This document shows, piece after piece, positions 1 through 10,873 of a DNA stretch of 64,000 bases. Within the stretch, counting starts at the first letter, position 1. The number at the start of each line of letters is the position of its first letter. Source of the stretch: Haemonchus contortus (Eukaryota; Nematoda; Chromadorea; Rhabditida; Trichostrongylidae); assembly GCA_000469685.2 (NCBI GenBank), contig LS997567.1, positions 3,400,663 through 3,464,662 on the forward strand. The letters run 5' to 3'. The position numbers and the translations under genes are program-made. The notes beneath the pieces were generated by a model. It ran no database searches, had not been told where the DNA came from, and saw nothing but the letters and a program-made list of their open reading frames with translations.

Positions 1-2
1 AA

Positions 3-3000
3 TATCTCAAACAAACGAAGAGATGCCTCGGATGCGGATCAAGAAACCACGCATTCTCTGAGTGCAAGGGAGTAGGATGCACCCATTGCGGAAAACGACA
101 CCATACTTCAATATGTTTGAAAAATACGGAACCAAACTTTCCCACAACACAAGCCGAACAGAAGAACAATGGGAAACCTAGAAACTCCTTGCAGAATTTT
201 ACATCAAATGAACCACAAATCGAAGCAGGCGCAAATGATGCTGACATTTCAGCTGTCGCGGAAAACCCGAAAGCGACGGTGAAAGGAGACATATGTCTTC
301 TCACAGGATCGATCAAAGTAATGAATCCAGTAACAGAGAGACTACGTGATGTGCTGGTGCTACTTGATACTGGGGCCGACCGTTCCTTCATAGACTTTGA
401 ACTTGCACAAGAGCTCCAACTTCCGAGACAAGGATCATCAACAATGAGACTCAGTACATTCGGAACGACTCAACAAAGAGACATCACATGCCCAATCACA
501 TCCCTCAGCATATGGGATAACGAAGGTATACAGCACACACTCCAATTATACATACACGACACGATCACTCCAAATGTTAGCCGCCCGGCTCTAGACAAAA
601 GAGATATCAACTTTATCAAAAGAAAACACATTCGCCTATGCTCACCGATGAAAAAGAGCCACATACAAGCACGGATCCTGATTGGGTGCGACCAATTGTG
701 GAACTTCATAAAATTTGGATCGCCACATTTCACTCTTCCCTCCGGATCGCGCCTCATTCCAACAACATTTGGATACATGATCTCAGGACAAAAATTGTCG
801 CAGAACGACACAATCACAAAAGGAAATCCTGTCCTTGTGCACACTTCCAAAACAAGCAATCCAATGGATTTCTGGGAACAATACTGGAGCACTGAATCCT
901 GTGAAAGAGAGGAGGAACTTTCCAGAACCGAAAAGGAAGAAAAAGCAAACACAAATGCCCAAATTCTGGAGGAATTCAATGATACCATCCAGAAACGTGA
1001 TGATGGATACTATGTGAAACTCCCCTTCAAGGAACAGTATTCTGAATTACCAGACAATAGAGCGCTCTCATGGAAACGACTGAAAAAAACTCTTCGAAAA
1101 TACAGCGATCACCCCGATATTTTACTGCAGTATGACAATGTTTTCAAAGAACAACTCAAAGCAGGCATTCTTGAAGAAGTAAACGAGTCTGAAGATTCAT
1201 CGACAACCAGAAAACACTATCTCCCTCACCAACTAGTGATAACCCCACAAAAAACAACTACAAAATTCCGCGTTGTATTCGACGCATCAGCTCATTACAA
1301 AAACTGCCCTTCTCTCAACGACATGATTCATCAAGGACCAACAATGTTACCGAAACTATACGGTATTTTGCTGCGCTTTCGTACAGGGAGATATGTCCTA
1401 CTATCTGACGTTGAAAAGGCATTCCTCCAAGTACGCCTGCAAGAGTCGGACAGAGATTTTACTCGATGCCTTTGGGTGAAAAACGTCAAGGAAGCGCTCA
1501 CTCATGAGAATATTGCTGTTTACCGATTCACCCGCGTAACATTCGGAATCAACGCCTCCCCTTTCCTTCTCAGTGCAACGATTCTCTATCACTTGAAAAA
1601 CTATGTAAAAAACGAAGAACTGACTGATGAAATTGCAAGAAACCTTTATGTCGACAATCTATTTGTCAACGCAGATTCCAGGGAAGGAGCTATTCAGAAA
1701 TACACCGATTTGAAAACAATCTTCTCAAATATGCGGATGAACTTACGCGAATTCATCGCCAATGATGCATACATCATGGACGCCATAAAAGTTTGCGATC
1801 AATCACTCAGTCGAGTTCCCAAAGTGCTGGGAGTACCATGGAACTCGATAACAGATCACTTCGAGTTGAAAATCAACATTGATGAGAAGAATTTCGTCAG
1901 CAAACGAGTCGTAGCGCAGCAGCTTGCTTCAATATATGATCCCCTCGGATGGTTCATACCATTGTTAGTGAAGGCAAAGCCAGCAGATTGCGGCACCAGA
2001 GGACTTTCAAAAGAAAACTTCGGAAGTCATGTATGGTGGCATGCATACAGCCTTCAACAAATTTCTAGCGAAGGGATGGGGAAGAACCTGCATTCCTTGC
2101 AAACATCAGAATACGAAGAATTCCCAAGTGAAGTATGTTTGCATATTGCCCAGTCATCACAAGTCGAGATCACAGACGTCATGGATCTCGAAGCATTCAG
2201 TAACTTCACTAGAGCCAAAAGGATTCTCGCATATGCGCTAAGGTTCCTGAAGAAACTGACGTGTCATCTTCATTCAAGGTTGAAACAAAAGCTATTCGAC
2301 AGCTTACCATGGCTCGAACATCAAACTCAAGAAGATTACCTAAGCGCACTGGACATTCTCGACGCCCAACACGTTCTAGTCCGGAATCATCAGCTAACGC
2401 ACATCAATGCGCATTACAAAAAGGAACTCACAAAAAATCTGAACACGAAGGAGGATCGCGTAAAAATACTGAGAGCATACGGCCGCCTCAACAAATCAGA
2501 CCTTGATCCTACCGCCAAAAACCCTATCCTTATTGCCCCCAATACCCATCTCGCCCGCCTGATCATAAACGATGCTCATGGCCCATACCACGGAGGGACA
2601 GCCCATACCATTTCCAATGTTCGACGTATGTACTGGATCCCACGATTGCGAGAACAAGTCAAAAAGTCCTTGCGAAAATGCATTACGTGCCAAAAAATGA
2701 ACAATCTCCCCTTTAAGTATCCAGAAATGACTGACCTACCACGATCGCGTGTCACCAGATCGAGAGTATTTCAGCATACAGGATTAGACTATTTTGGCCC
2801 GCTGACTGTCTTCCGCGAAGATAGAGAAAAGATCAGTGTTTACGGATGTATTTTCACTTGTACAGTCACACGAATGATACATTTGGAATTGGTACTCGAT
2901 GGAACGACGGAGAAATTCCTCAACGCTTTTCGCCGATTCGTCGCAAGGCGGGGAAAGCCACAGACAGTCATCTGTGACAACGCTAATACATTCCTGTTGG

Positions 3001-3809
3001 GCAGCCAAATACTAGACCAATCTCTCAGGAAAATTGAAGAAGAACCGTCAATTAACGAGGCGATGAGCAACCACTGCATAACATGGCATCATATAACACC
3101 ATTTTCACCCTGGAAAGGTGGCTTCTATGAGCGTCTCATAAAGTCGGTTAAAAGCTCATTATTCAAAGCAATAGGAAGGCGGATTCTCAATATCGACCAG
3201 CTCACCACGCTCCTGCATGAAATAGAAGCATGCTTAAACACGAGACCTCTCACGTATCAAGAAACTGATCTCGAAGACTTCATCCGCTCCATTCGACCTA
3301 TTGACTTCATTCAGCACGAGATGGATGTCATACTTCCTTTGGACAATCTCAGTGACGATGACGACGACCCAACCTACCTACCGACCGCTGAGATCGGACG
3401 ATTCAAGACGAGAATACAGACACAAAAGGCTCTGAGAAGTTCGTATCAGTTGACAGAACGATACTGGAACATATGGAAAAATTCCTATCTGTCAGCTCTA
3501 CGCGAACAACATCGGCGAAATGTGACAAATCAAAGAGGAAGCGCAAAGCAACCAGTGGAAGGAGAAATTGTTTTAATCGTAGACACCTACCAGAAACGCA
3601 ATAACTGGAAGCTGGGAAGAATATCAAGACTAATACGTAACAGCGATAATGAAGCAAGAGAAGCTGAAGTATACTGCGGAAACAATAACTATATTCGAAG
3701 ACCCATGAATCTCCTGATCCCGCTTGAAATTGGTTCCGATCAAGAGAACACCAAGGAAAGACGTCATACAAAAGTTCAACATCAAGATGAAGAACGCGAA
3801 ACAGACTAA
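3..3809 (+). CDS. BEL/Pao LTR retrotransposon Gag-Pol polyprotein, 5'-truncated by window edge, RNase H segment missing
   Basis: The frame is open from the left edge, so the methionine-like codon at 117 is not a start. Two zinc knuckles of Gag are at about 24-116 (CLGCG...C and CTHCG...C). In order, numbering from 117: an aspartic protease with L-L-D84-T-G-A; a reverse transcriptase with the fingers motif near residues 380-440 and a YVDN active site at 511-514 (YVDD in most relatives); then, near nt 1975-1985, the sequence jumps from the RT connection straight to the PADC-T-RGL...HVWW segment that normally follows RNase H. The integrase has an H2C2 zinc finger (residues about 820-865) and D891, D954, E1005. 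A DUF5641-type C-terminal domain follows. The domain order is diagnostic of BEL/Pao. The in-frame loss of RNase H means this copy should not be autonomous. It is otherwise uninterrupted, suggesting a fairly young insertion. Confidence 0.93.
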   Translation, partial: YLKQTKRCLGCGSRNHAFSECKGVGCTHCGKRHHTSICLKNTEPNFPTTQAEQKNNGKPRNSLQNFTSNEPQIEAGANDADISAVAENPKATVKGDICLLTGSIKVMNPVTERLRDVLVLLDTGADRSFIDFELAQELQLPRQGSSTMRLSTFGTTQQRDITCPITSLSIWDNEGIQHTLQLYIHDTITPNVSRPALDKRDINFIKRKHIRLCSPMKKSHIQARILIGCDQLWNFIKFGSPHFTLPSGSRLIPTTFGYMISGQKLSQNDTITKGNPVLVHTSKTSNPMDFWEQYWSTESCEREEELSRTEKEEKANTNAQILEEFNDTIQKRDDGYYVKLPFKEQYSELPDNRALSWKRLKKTLRKYSDHPDILLQYDNVFKEQLKAGILEEVNESEDSSTTRKHYLPHQLVITPQKTTTKFRVVFDASAHYKNCPSLNDMIHQGPTMLPKLYGILLRFRTGRYVLLSDVEKAFLQVRLQESDRDFTRCLWVKNVKEALTHENIAVYRFTRVTFGINASPFLLSATILYHLKNYVKNEELTDEIARNLYVDNLFVNADSREGAIQKYTDLKTIFSNMRMNLREFIANDAYIMDAIKVCDQSLSRVPKVLGVPWNSITDHFELKINIDEKNFVSKRVVAQQLASIYDPLGWFIPLLVKAKPADCGTRGLSKENFGSHVWWHAYSLQQISSEGMGKNLHSLQTSEYEEFPSEVCLHIAQSSQVEITDVMDLEAFSNFTRAKRILAYALRFLKKLTCHLHSRLKQKLFDSLPWLEHQTQEDYLSALDILDAQHVLVRNHQLTHINAHYKKELTKNLNTKEDRVKILRAYGRLNKSDLDPTAKNPILIAPNTHLARLIINDAHGPYHGGTAHTISNVRRMYWIPRLREQVKKSLRKCITCQKMNNLPFKYPEMTDLPRSRVTRSRVFQHTGLDYFGPLTVFREDREKISVYGCIFTCTVTRMIHLELVLDGTTEKFLNAFRRFVARRGKPQTVICDNANTFLLGSQILDQSLRKIEEEPSINEAMSNHCITWHHITPFSPWKGGFYERLIKSVKSSLFKAIGRRILNIDQLTTLLHEIEACLNTRPLTYQETDLEDFIRSIRPIDFIQHEMDVILPLDNLSDDDDDPTYLPTAEIGRFKTRIQTQKALRSSYQLTERYWNIWKNSYLSALREQHRRNVTNQRGSAKQPVEGEIVLIVDTYQKRNNWKLGRISRLIRNSDNEAREAEVYCGNNNYIRRPMNLLIPLEIGSDQENTKERRHTKVQHQDEERETD

Positions 3810-3865
3810 CCGAAAGGTACAAGATATGATTTACGCCCACGAAAAGAAGTCGGAAGAAAGAAGAG

Positions 3866-4204
3866 TGATCTGTAGTAAAAATGTGATTAAAATTGTAAAT
3901 TCCTTATGCCTCCCGTGGGAGCTTTCTGTACGAAACATTACCGTTGCGTGTAGAAAGTCATGTAGAAATGAGGTTGTGATAGTATGATTTAAGTGAATGT
4001 TATCAACTACGGTATATAAGACACACTTAAGGGTGTTTCATTCATTCTTCTTGTTCGACTTCACGGGTTTGATTCTTCCACATTCGCTGCTGTAACAATA
4101 AAGTGAGAAGCACACAGGAGTACGACAGAAGCACAAGAAGACACATACAGCATTCGCGTGGCAGGCAAGCAAGCACTTTACTGCTATATCTGGACCACAC
4201 TTCA
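3866..4204 (+). repeat. Probable 3' LTR of the BEL/Pao element
   Basis: A purine-rich tract (3841-3865) that could prime plus-strand synthesis ends just before TGATCTGTAG. Downstream are a TATATAA box at 4013-4019 and AATAAA at 4097-4102, the spacing expected of an LTR promoter and poly(A) signal. The right edge is placed before about 4205, because from there the sequence resembles the upstream region of the paralogous gene near 10640. The 5' LTR lies outside the window, so the ends cannot be confirmed by comparison. Confidence 0.5.
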
Positions 4205-4798
4205 CCACAAATGGATCAGTCCTAACTGTATGTTCAATTTCTTCCCCATATCACCACCCAGCCCTCCCCCCACCCCCGCCCCCTTCGAAAATTGAAAGAC
4301 GTCATTCCCCAATAAACACTCCTAAATGACTCATCTTCAGAAATTTTCAGAAGATGAGATCTACTTTTCTGCTTTCGATTCTGCTCTTTTATACTCCATT
4401 CTCGCACACAATTCCAGCAACGTTTTGTGTAAACCTGCTCAAACAAATGAGAATCTATGGACCTGAGGTGAGTTCAATACTTTACAGTTGAATCAAAAAA
4501 TACCTTAATAGGTCACAAGAGTGCGGGCTTGAGCATCGTTTTTGTCGTGAAATCCCGTCGTTGGTTGCCTCACCAAATTGTGTGAGCTACACACGCAACC
4601 GACCTGCTGATACAAAAAGCCCTACTTTGTTCATGGCTCATTCCAATCGCACTGCCACTGAAGACATGGTGAAGTGATCTCTCATGTACTTCCTTTGTGA
4701 ATATAGGGCAATGAAGGACAATGAAAATCAAATTACGATGGATTCAAAGTAGTGGAATGGCTACACCAACCTAACGAACAAGATCAACAGCTAAAGTA

Positions 4799-5690
4799 TT
4801 GGGTTGTAACATAAGTTCGTAGAGTTTTTTCACGAAGATTTATTTTACCAAAAAACAATAATTATAATAATAAATTAATCAGTGATGTATCTTCCTGTTG
4901 CTGTTTGCGACCTCCTCCAATCTCTCGACCAATTTGTTGATGCCGTTTCGCCAAAAATCGGACGGTCTGGTGTCGAAGAAGTTGTTGAGCCAGTTTTCGA
5001 GAACGTCTTCGCCATCGAAGGTAACACTCCTCATTTGGTTTGACAGAGAGCGGAAAGGTGGTAGTCGGTAGGTGCAAGACCTGGAGAGTACGGTGGATGC
5101 TGAAGAACCTCTCATTCAAGCTTTTGGAGTGCTCTTTTGACGACTTGGGCATTATGGGGCCTGGCGTTGTCGTAGAGCAAGATGACTTCACCTTGTCTAT
5201 CGGGTCTTTTCAGCAGAATAGCGACACTAACACGGTTAAGCTGGGCAATGTAGACCTCCTTGTTGACAGTAGCATTTCGTTCGAGCATTTCCCAGTGCAC
5301 CGTGCCTTTCCAGTCTCACCAAACGCAAATCATGACCTATTTTTAGTGAAGATCTTGCTTGACTCTCGGCTTCGGTGCCTCTCCTGGGGCCACCCAGAGA
5401 CACACCTAGGAGACCTTCCTCGTACACATTGCATATGTCCCGAGCGGCTTCGGCTGCTTATTGACCTCGATGAAAAGCAGATGTCGAAAATGCTGATTTT
5501 CTCCTCCTGGACATTCCAATTCTGAGCCAGAAAAAAGACGTACAACTGAATTATCCAAAAAACGAATAAAACTATTCTATAGAGGAGAAAGAGCTCTTTC
5601 GAATGAATATATACACTTCGCCAAAAAACAAAGCAAGTCGTTGTAAAATGACCCTAACACAAAACTCTACGAACTTATGTTACAACCCAA
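4799..5690. mobile_element. Mariner-like element (892 bp) with 30-bp perfect terminal inverted repeats
   Basis: The outermost 30 bases (4799-4828, starting TTGGGTTGTAACATAAG) are the exact reverse complement of 5661-5690. The element is flanked by TA on both sides (4797-4798 and 5691-5692), the target duplication of the Tc1/mariner superfamily. It carries a decayed transposase on the minus strand. It is shorter than a typical 1.3-kb mariner, so internal deletion is likely. It interrupts secreted-gene paralogue A. Confidence 0.92.
4879..5545 (-). pseudogene. Decayed mariner transposase
   Basis: Minus-strand fragments in shifted frames cover the catalytic half of a mariner transposase. One piece (around 5112-5300) has the LLYDNARPH motif containing the second catalytic aspartate. 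Another (4879-5115) has the PFRSLSNQM...F-D-GED...WLNNFFDTRPSDFWRNGI C-terminal block. The N-terminal half is only weakly recognisable towards 5545. No single open frame spans it, so it should be inactive. Confidence 0.8.
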
Positions 5691-5714
5691 TACTTAAATC
5701 ATTCGCCTTGAACT

Positions 5715-5748
5715 AGATACCCCAAAATTATCGTGACCCGTGCCTTGA
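5715..5748. repeat. Solo end of the GGCACAGTTCACGATAA hairpin-repeat family
   Basis: The stretch AAATTATCGTGACCCGTGCC matches the right ends at about 17910-17933 and 55603-55624. No matching left end is visible nearby, so it is a remnant. It lies directly next to the right end of the mariner element. Confidence 0.45.
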
Positions 5749-6669
5749 AAAATTTTAAGAAGCGCTTCGAAAGTGAAGCCTCTAACAGAAGGAAAAATTG
5801 ATAATTCGGGGTCCTGCAAATTACTGGGGCAGTCAAGTAGGGATATTGTCGGAGATCGAAGGACTTTTTTTCAGACACACTGTGGCCGGTTCATCCCTGC
5901 CGGGCTGGCACTGATTTGTTTTCACTGGTCGAATATTCAAAAGGATCTAGAGGTAGGTACTTGAGTATTCAATAATTATTAAGAAAGCAAGTAAATGAGG
6001 GGGAATGCCCGTTCCGCGCTCTGCCGAGACTGGGTCACCCGCCCACTTCGCGTGCGGCGTAGGATCTTGCGATCTTGAGATGACATTACAGTACCACTAA
6101 GTGTCAATGAAGCGAATAACGATTCCCTTTAGTCCGAGCTATTTCCTCTTTGAGCTGACTTCCGTGACCAAGTGCAAATCGTACGCCTCACCGACAACTA
6201 ACGCGGGCTGACGGCGCCGCGTGCGACGGCTGCGGCGTGACCTGGTTTCGGCGCACACGTGGAACGAAGCGCGCCCGTGAATGAATCAAAGTTCGAGTGG
6301 GCTTTTCAGAAAGGGAGTTCTTATGAAGAAATTTGCGAAGGAATCGTTCTTCCAGACTAATATATTCCTTAATATGGATTTATGCGTACTTTTAAGTATT
6401 GTTTCTGTAGTAAATAAATTTATGAAAAAGGATCCTTTAGTTAGTTTCTTTGTAGAAGATTTTGTGCACTCAACTCTTCCAGTTTAATTTGCAGTATTGT
6501 GCTATAAATTAAATGTATGAAGACGATTCTACCTTTTTGTTGAATAAAGATGAAAAGTTTGTCAAAAGTAATGCCTGATCAATCGTGTCTTTTGGATGTC
6601 GTAGTAGCGGTCTGAATGAGTGTGTGGCCTATACGGTGGTTATGCTGTCGGAGTACGGGACATTAGTGC

Positions 6670-7155
6670 GTCAGAAGATGCACGCGACAAATGGCGCGAC
6701 GAAATCCGGGGCGATTTGAAAGACTCTGGCGCCTATTATTGGGGCACAAACTTGAATTAGAGAAGCTTAGTAGGATCAGTTGTTACTAATAATTTGCTCT
6801 ACTTCAAACCTGTGTCCCAATAATAGGCGCCAGAGTCGTTCAAGTCGCCACGGATTTCGTCCCGCAATTTGCCGCGTGTATCTTCGGACGCATCTACTCA
6901 TACCCGGGGACGGAACTTACATGCGCCTGAGGATGCGCGCGGCAAATCGTGCGGCGAAGTTCGTTGCGATTCGGAAGACTTTAGCGCCTATCATTGGGGC
7001 CCAAATTCGAAGTAAAGTGGATAAGAAGGATCGTCCAACCCCAATAAACTACTCTACTTCAATTTTGTGCCCCAATAATAGACGCCTGAGTAGTTCCAAT
7101 CGTCACGAATTTCGTCGCGCAATTTGCCGCGCGCTTCCTTGGACGCATGTATGTA
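6670..7155. repeat. Two tandem hairpin repeats sharing one unit
   Basis: The unit with CGCGACAAATGGCGCGACGA and GCGCCTATTATTGGGGCACA (about 6670-6770) recurs inverted at about 6800-6900. It appears again direct at 6930-7030 and inverted at 7045-7150. The result is two similar hairpins of about 230-240 bp head to tail, with a short spacer. No coding potential is convincing. It is probably a foldback or MITE-type element that has dimerised. Confidence 0.75.
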
Positions 7156-7179
7156 CCCACACCCCTCCTACCCATACGG

Positions 7180-7362
7180 TCGCGGTGGCAGCTAAGTACG
7201 AGTCAGTGCTTTCATCTTCCCAGATAAATATGGTTGCGACTAACCGACCCTGGAAGAATGAAAGTCTTCGTTATCATGAGTAAGCACCCATCCGGGATTC
7301 GAACCATGGAGCGTGCGTTTGTGATAGTGCGCCACTCACCACTACACCACCTCCACCCTGTA
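7180..7362 (-). repeat. tRNA-derived SINE copy 1
   Basis: Read on the minus strand it contains the Pol III head of this family (GGTGGTGTAGTGGTGAGTGGCGCACTATC and a GGTTCGAATCC B box at about 7297-7308). The family body (AGTCAGTGCTTTCATC-TTCCCAGA on plus) follows. It is diverged and 5' of the head is decayed. Confidence 0.6.
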
Positions 7363-10251
7363 TTTTTCAAAAATATCACTTAATTACATTGAACCCATAC
7401 TTGTCTATCATTTGGCAATGGTACGGTTCCGAATGGGAGTCAAGTTCCTGGGCATACTCTAGATAGAGGTTCTAAAATCTGAAGAAAGAGAGATTTTAGA
7501 TAGAAATTTTGGAGAAAGAGAGTTTTTAGGGAAGGATTCTAGAGATAGGGAGATAGATTCTGAAGAGGGAGGAAGAGAGATAGGAAGAGTTAGGGAACCC
7601 TCTATCTTACTAAAAAAAAGTGCTGGATCCTTCATCTTTGTTTAGTAAGATCACTAAAGCGGACGTTCTTGTCTTTCTGAAGACCTCATCCACTGGCAGA
7701 CCTAAAAACGTCCTCCACAAAAGAACAGAACGAAGTAAATGTCTGGATGGAAGAAGCAGTAAACAACATGGCTCATCCTGGACCATAATGACTCTCTCGT
7801 CATGTACCTGTAGATGTCCGAGAGTGAGCGATTACTCTGGCAACGACCGTTAAGTAAGGCTACTACTGTTCACGTTAGTCGATTTCTTAGTTCCCCAAGC
7901 TACGATATATGCTTTCCACAGCAAACCAAAAGACTCAAATAGTTGCTAACTTGTTTTACGAGAGCAGCATTTACCATATATAGAGTCTATCTACAACTAT
8001 TGCTAAGTTTGTTCCGTAGTTACTAGTAATTTCTATAAAATATACGCATGAAACCGCTTCCTATTGGGAACTGTAGAACTGGTTGAAATTGCTTTCGCCT
8101 AATACAATACTTACCTACCTTCAACGCAATTTTACTGTCCTCTTGTCGTAGACGGGTAAAGGCAAAGCGAATGCGTTGGAAGATATATCTCTGCCAGTCT
8201 GGTCAGGATTCAGTACACAAATAGTGTGGTAGTACTATTTCAGTCACCGTTCCACATTGATCTGAAAAAAAGGGCTTGTTCCTTCATATCCCTTGCATCC
8301 CCAATTCAAAAAGATGATTTATAATTCCAGGAGCAATTAATCAATGTTATAACAATGTGGCATAGATTATCGATTACCAGTGTAGCATTTTTGAGTAATT
8401 TCGATTTCTTGGGAAATGTAATGTTTTCCCCAGATGCTTCATTTACCGAAATCTCTTGGACTGATCAAATGATAGAGACTGGTTACCCTGAATATTACAT
8501 TTACGTAAAAAATTATATTGGTTGAATATTGATATTTTTGGAGCATATACATCACCTACATCACCCTTACCTTGAACAGCCATTTCCTGGTACGAGTGCT
8601 CGTGATATCCTCTTTCTTCTCTGTAGCTAGCCACTGGAGTCCACCAGCAACCCGCGCATAGTGCTATAATCAAAAATATAAAAAATATCAGTGATGATAA
8701 TAAATACTAAACATGAAACACTTGATTAAAGAAGCAGGTGAAAGAAGTAAGGGAAGAGGTAGCTGCGGCTGGAGGATACCTCCGTCTCTAACAGTATGGG
8801 CTAGAGCGCAGAGTAGGAGAGCTAGCTGTTTTTGCAGACCAGTAAAGATACTCTCTTAATATAAATAGCTTGTAATCACGCTAAATCTTACATTTTTGAA
8901 TAGAAATAAATCAGTGTTCAACTGAATCTTCAATTCTTCTCCCATTATAGCTTTTTGCTTTAGTTTCCGTCTCACCCATCCCCAGAAAGCAAGGTTCAGG
9001 TAAAAGTTGGACATTCAATTGACTTACCCACCTCAGTGGTCTCCTAGAGCATAGCTTTGAAAAAAACTGAATTCCTCTGCTAGGAGACGTTCCTAAGCAC
9101 CTTTATAGGCTCGCAAAAGTCGACTACTCTTTTTTCTCTGCGCTCTAGCGCTGATTTTCCGAATATAGAAGAGTCATATGTAATCAAAAACAGCTTAGAA
9201 AAACTAAACAGAAAGCAAATGTTGCACAACATAAGCCCTTTCCAACTCTCTTCTTTGAGAAAACACCTTCGTTGAGTCATTTATGTTACTATGAATCAGC
9301 ATCATCAAGTGATATCAACTAGCTTTCCATGCTTGCATTTGGGAGCTTATGTTTTGAATGAACGCACAGTGTTGAAAAACTTTTTCTAGGAAAAAGAAAT
9401 AGGGAGCTATAAAAAGGTTCCGACATGCAGCTCACAATGTCGACGCTGAATTCGATAGCCTTCTTGTTCTGTCCCCATTACCCACCCAGATCTGTGATCA
9501 AGTCTCGCCCCTCGGTATCCCGAATAGCGTAACTACCTTTGCCCTTTCTCAACTCACTTGAGTGTTTGCCTGTTTGCCCGCAGAACACCTCCAATCTTCC
9601 TTTGGATGGTACATCTTTCGGGACAAAAGTATTCTATGTCTAAGCTTAACTAGTTCGATAACTAAATGTAACCACCGAATCACTCAGTACGGCCTAATCT
9701 GTACATAGTGACCAAAGTGCCCTGAATCGCTCCCTTAAGGAGTAAGATGCCGACAAAGTAAAACAATTATGTAAGTTGAAGTAACGTACAAAGGTACTGG
9801 TATGGACCAAGCTGCGGTCTACTTCCCGAACCTCAATCATTCCTTTTTCAGGCCGAATTCTGGGTGTAGTTGTTTCTTTGAGCTACTTGCTATTTTATAC
9901 TCTCATTTTAAAAAGTACTTGTAACAAGGACAGTGATAAAAAATCGTTTTTTACAAGTTTCTTTAATATTAGGACCCACTTTGTGGGAAGGATCAAGTTC
10001 ACTTAGGCTATGTGCCTTTGAAGTTTTTGGGAGTCTTCCGATTTATTTTCCATCCCAATCAGCATAACTTACAATAACCGTTCCATTATCCCTTACCATA
10101 TCCTCAAATATGAACTGATCCATTTCGAATGTAAAGTTGTCCCATACAGTGATAATCAGTTATGGCAAAGGGAGGCCTCTTATAATAGCTGATAGTCTTG
10201 CTTTTCATAAAAGTTTTCGCTACAAATATAGTTAGGGGGCACGGGAGTGAA
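7363..10251. other. Gene-poor intergenic stretch
   Basis: No convincing gene is seen. About 7440-7610 is a purine-rich tract with repeated GAAAGAGAGA-type units. About 8895-9010 resembles the upstream regions of the two secreted paralogues (AAATCAGT...TTCAAT-TCTTC...CCCATCC), but no signal-peptide exon follows. A minus-strand segment at 8565-8690 encodes a hydrophobic run followed by a GTAAGG donor but lacks an ATG. Confidence 0.5.
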
Positions 10252-10508
10252 GCAGTAGGAACGAAATGGTCGCACGCGGCGAAAGCCACGTCGCGCGCGA
10301 AGGAGTGTAGCATGTAGCAGGGTGCAGCGGCAAGTGAGAAATACAGGAACAAAAGAACTAACAATGCTATAAGTAAACACAATCATGCTATAAGTAATAA
10401 TCGCATAGCGATTGAGCTGTATGAAGAACGCTAGAACTGCTATAACTCAGCAAACGGTCCGCGACAGCCGCGTGCGGCGGATCGATTACGCAAAACCGTT
10501 CCTACTGC
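10252..10508. repeat. MITE with GCAGTAGGAACG terminal inverted repeats, copy 1
   Basis: The left end GCAGTAGGAACG is the inverse of the right end CGTTCCTACTGC. The interior carries AAGAACAAAAG, a CGCATAGCGATTGAGCTGTATGAAGAACG block and GGTCCGCGACAGCCGCGTGCGGCG, all shared with the copies at 28826-29054 and 31731-32281. There is no coding capacity. Short length and inverted ends indicate a non-autonomous DNA transposon. Confidence 0.75.
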
Positions 10509-10873
10509 CCGTCTCCCAGAAACACTCCTCTAATCTATCACTGAGCGTCAGAACACAAGGGGCATCCGCCTTTGCGAGCCTGTAATGGCGCTCTCTAAAA
10601 AGAAATAGTATTCTAGCATGCTACTGCTTACATTTTTAGAATGAAATGGATCAGTAACTAGTTGTACGTTCAATTCTCTCACCATCCCAGCTTTTTGCAG
10701 GGCATCCCCACCCCCCCCCCCCCTTTTCCCGCCCTCCCAACTACATTACACCGAGTTCTCTAGAAATGCCTTCATTCCTTCATTTTTCAGTTCTCTTTTT
10801 GTTTCTGAAAATTTAAAAGGCATTATTCCTCAATGAACCTCTGAATATCTCATTTTCAGAAATACTCCGCAAG

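Larger units (their letters stand above)
4354..6360 (+). pseudogene. Small secreted cysteine protein (saposin-like pattern), broken paralogue A
   Basis: Exon 1 (4354-4467) encodes a signal peptide beginning MRSTFLLSILLF and ends at a good GTGAGT donor. Later pieces match the paralogue at 10874-11701: about 4514-4668, an exon ending at 5836, an exon at 5875-5952 (acceptor TTTTTTTCAG, donor GTAGGT) and a last exon at 6310-6360 ending EEICEGIVLPD-stop. Cysteine spacing in the last exons (C-x11-C-x19-C) and the helix-rich sequence resemble saposin-like proteins, which in nematodes are often secreted membrane-active effectors. The copy appears dead: relative to the paralogue the exon ending at 5836 has a one-base deletion and an in-frame stop, and a mariner element (4799-5690) sits within it. 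AATAAA is at 6543-6548. Family assignment is tentative; the paralogy is clear from the DNA. Confidence 0.5.

Noticed and set aside
3724..3987. An 87-aa frame after the BEL polyprotein that could be an envelope gene
   Set aside because: It overlaps the polyprotein end and the LTR, is short, and has no signal peptide, membrane segment or glycoprotein features.
8565..8690. Hydrophobic minus-strand segment with a GTAAGG donor, like a signal-peptide exon
   Set aside because: There is no ATG in frame before an upstream stop and no partner exon was found.
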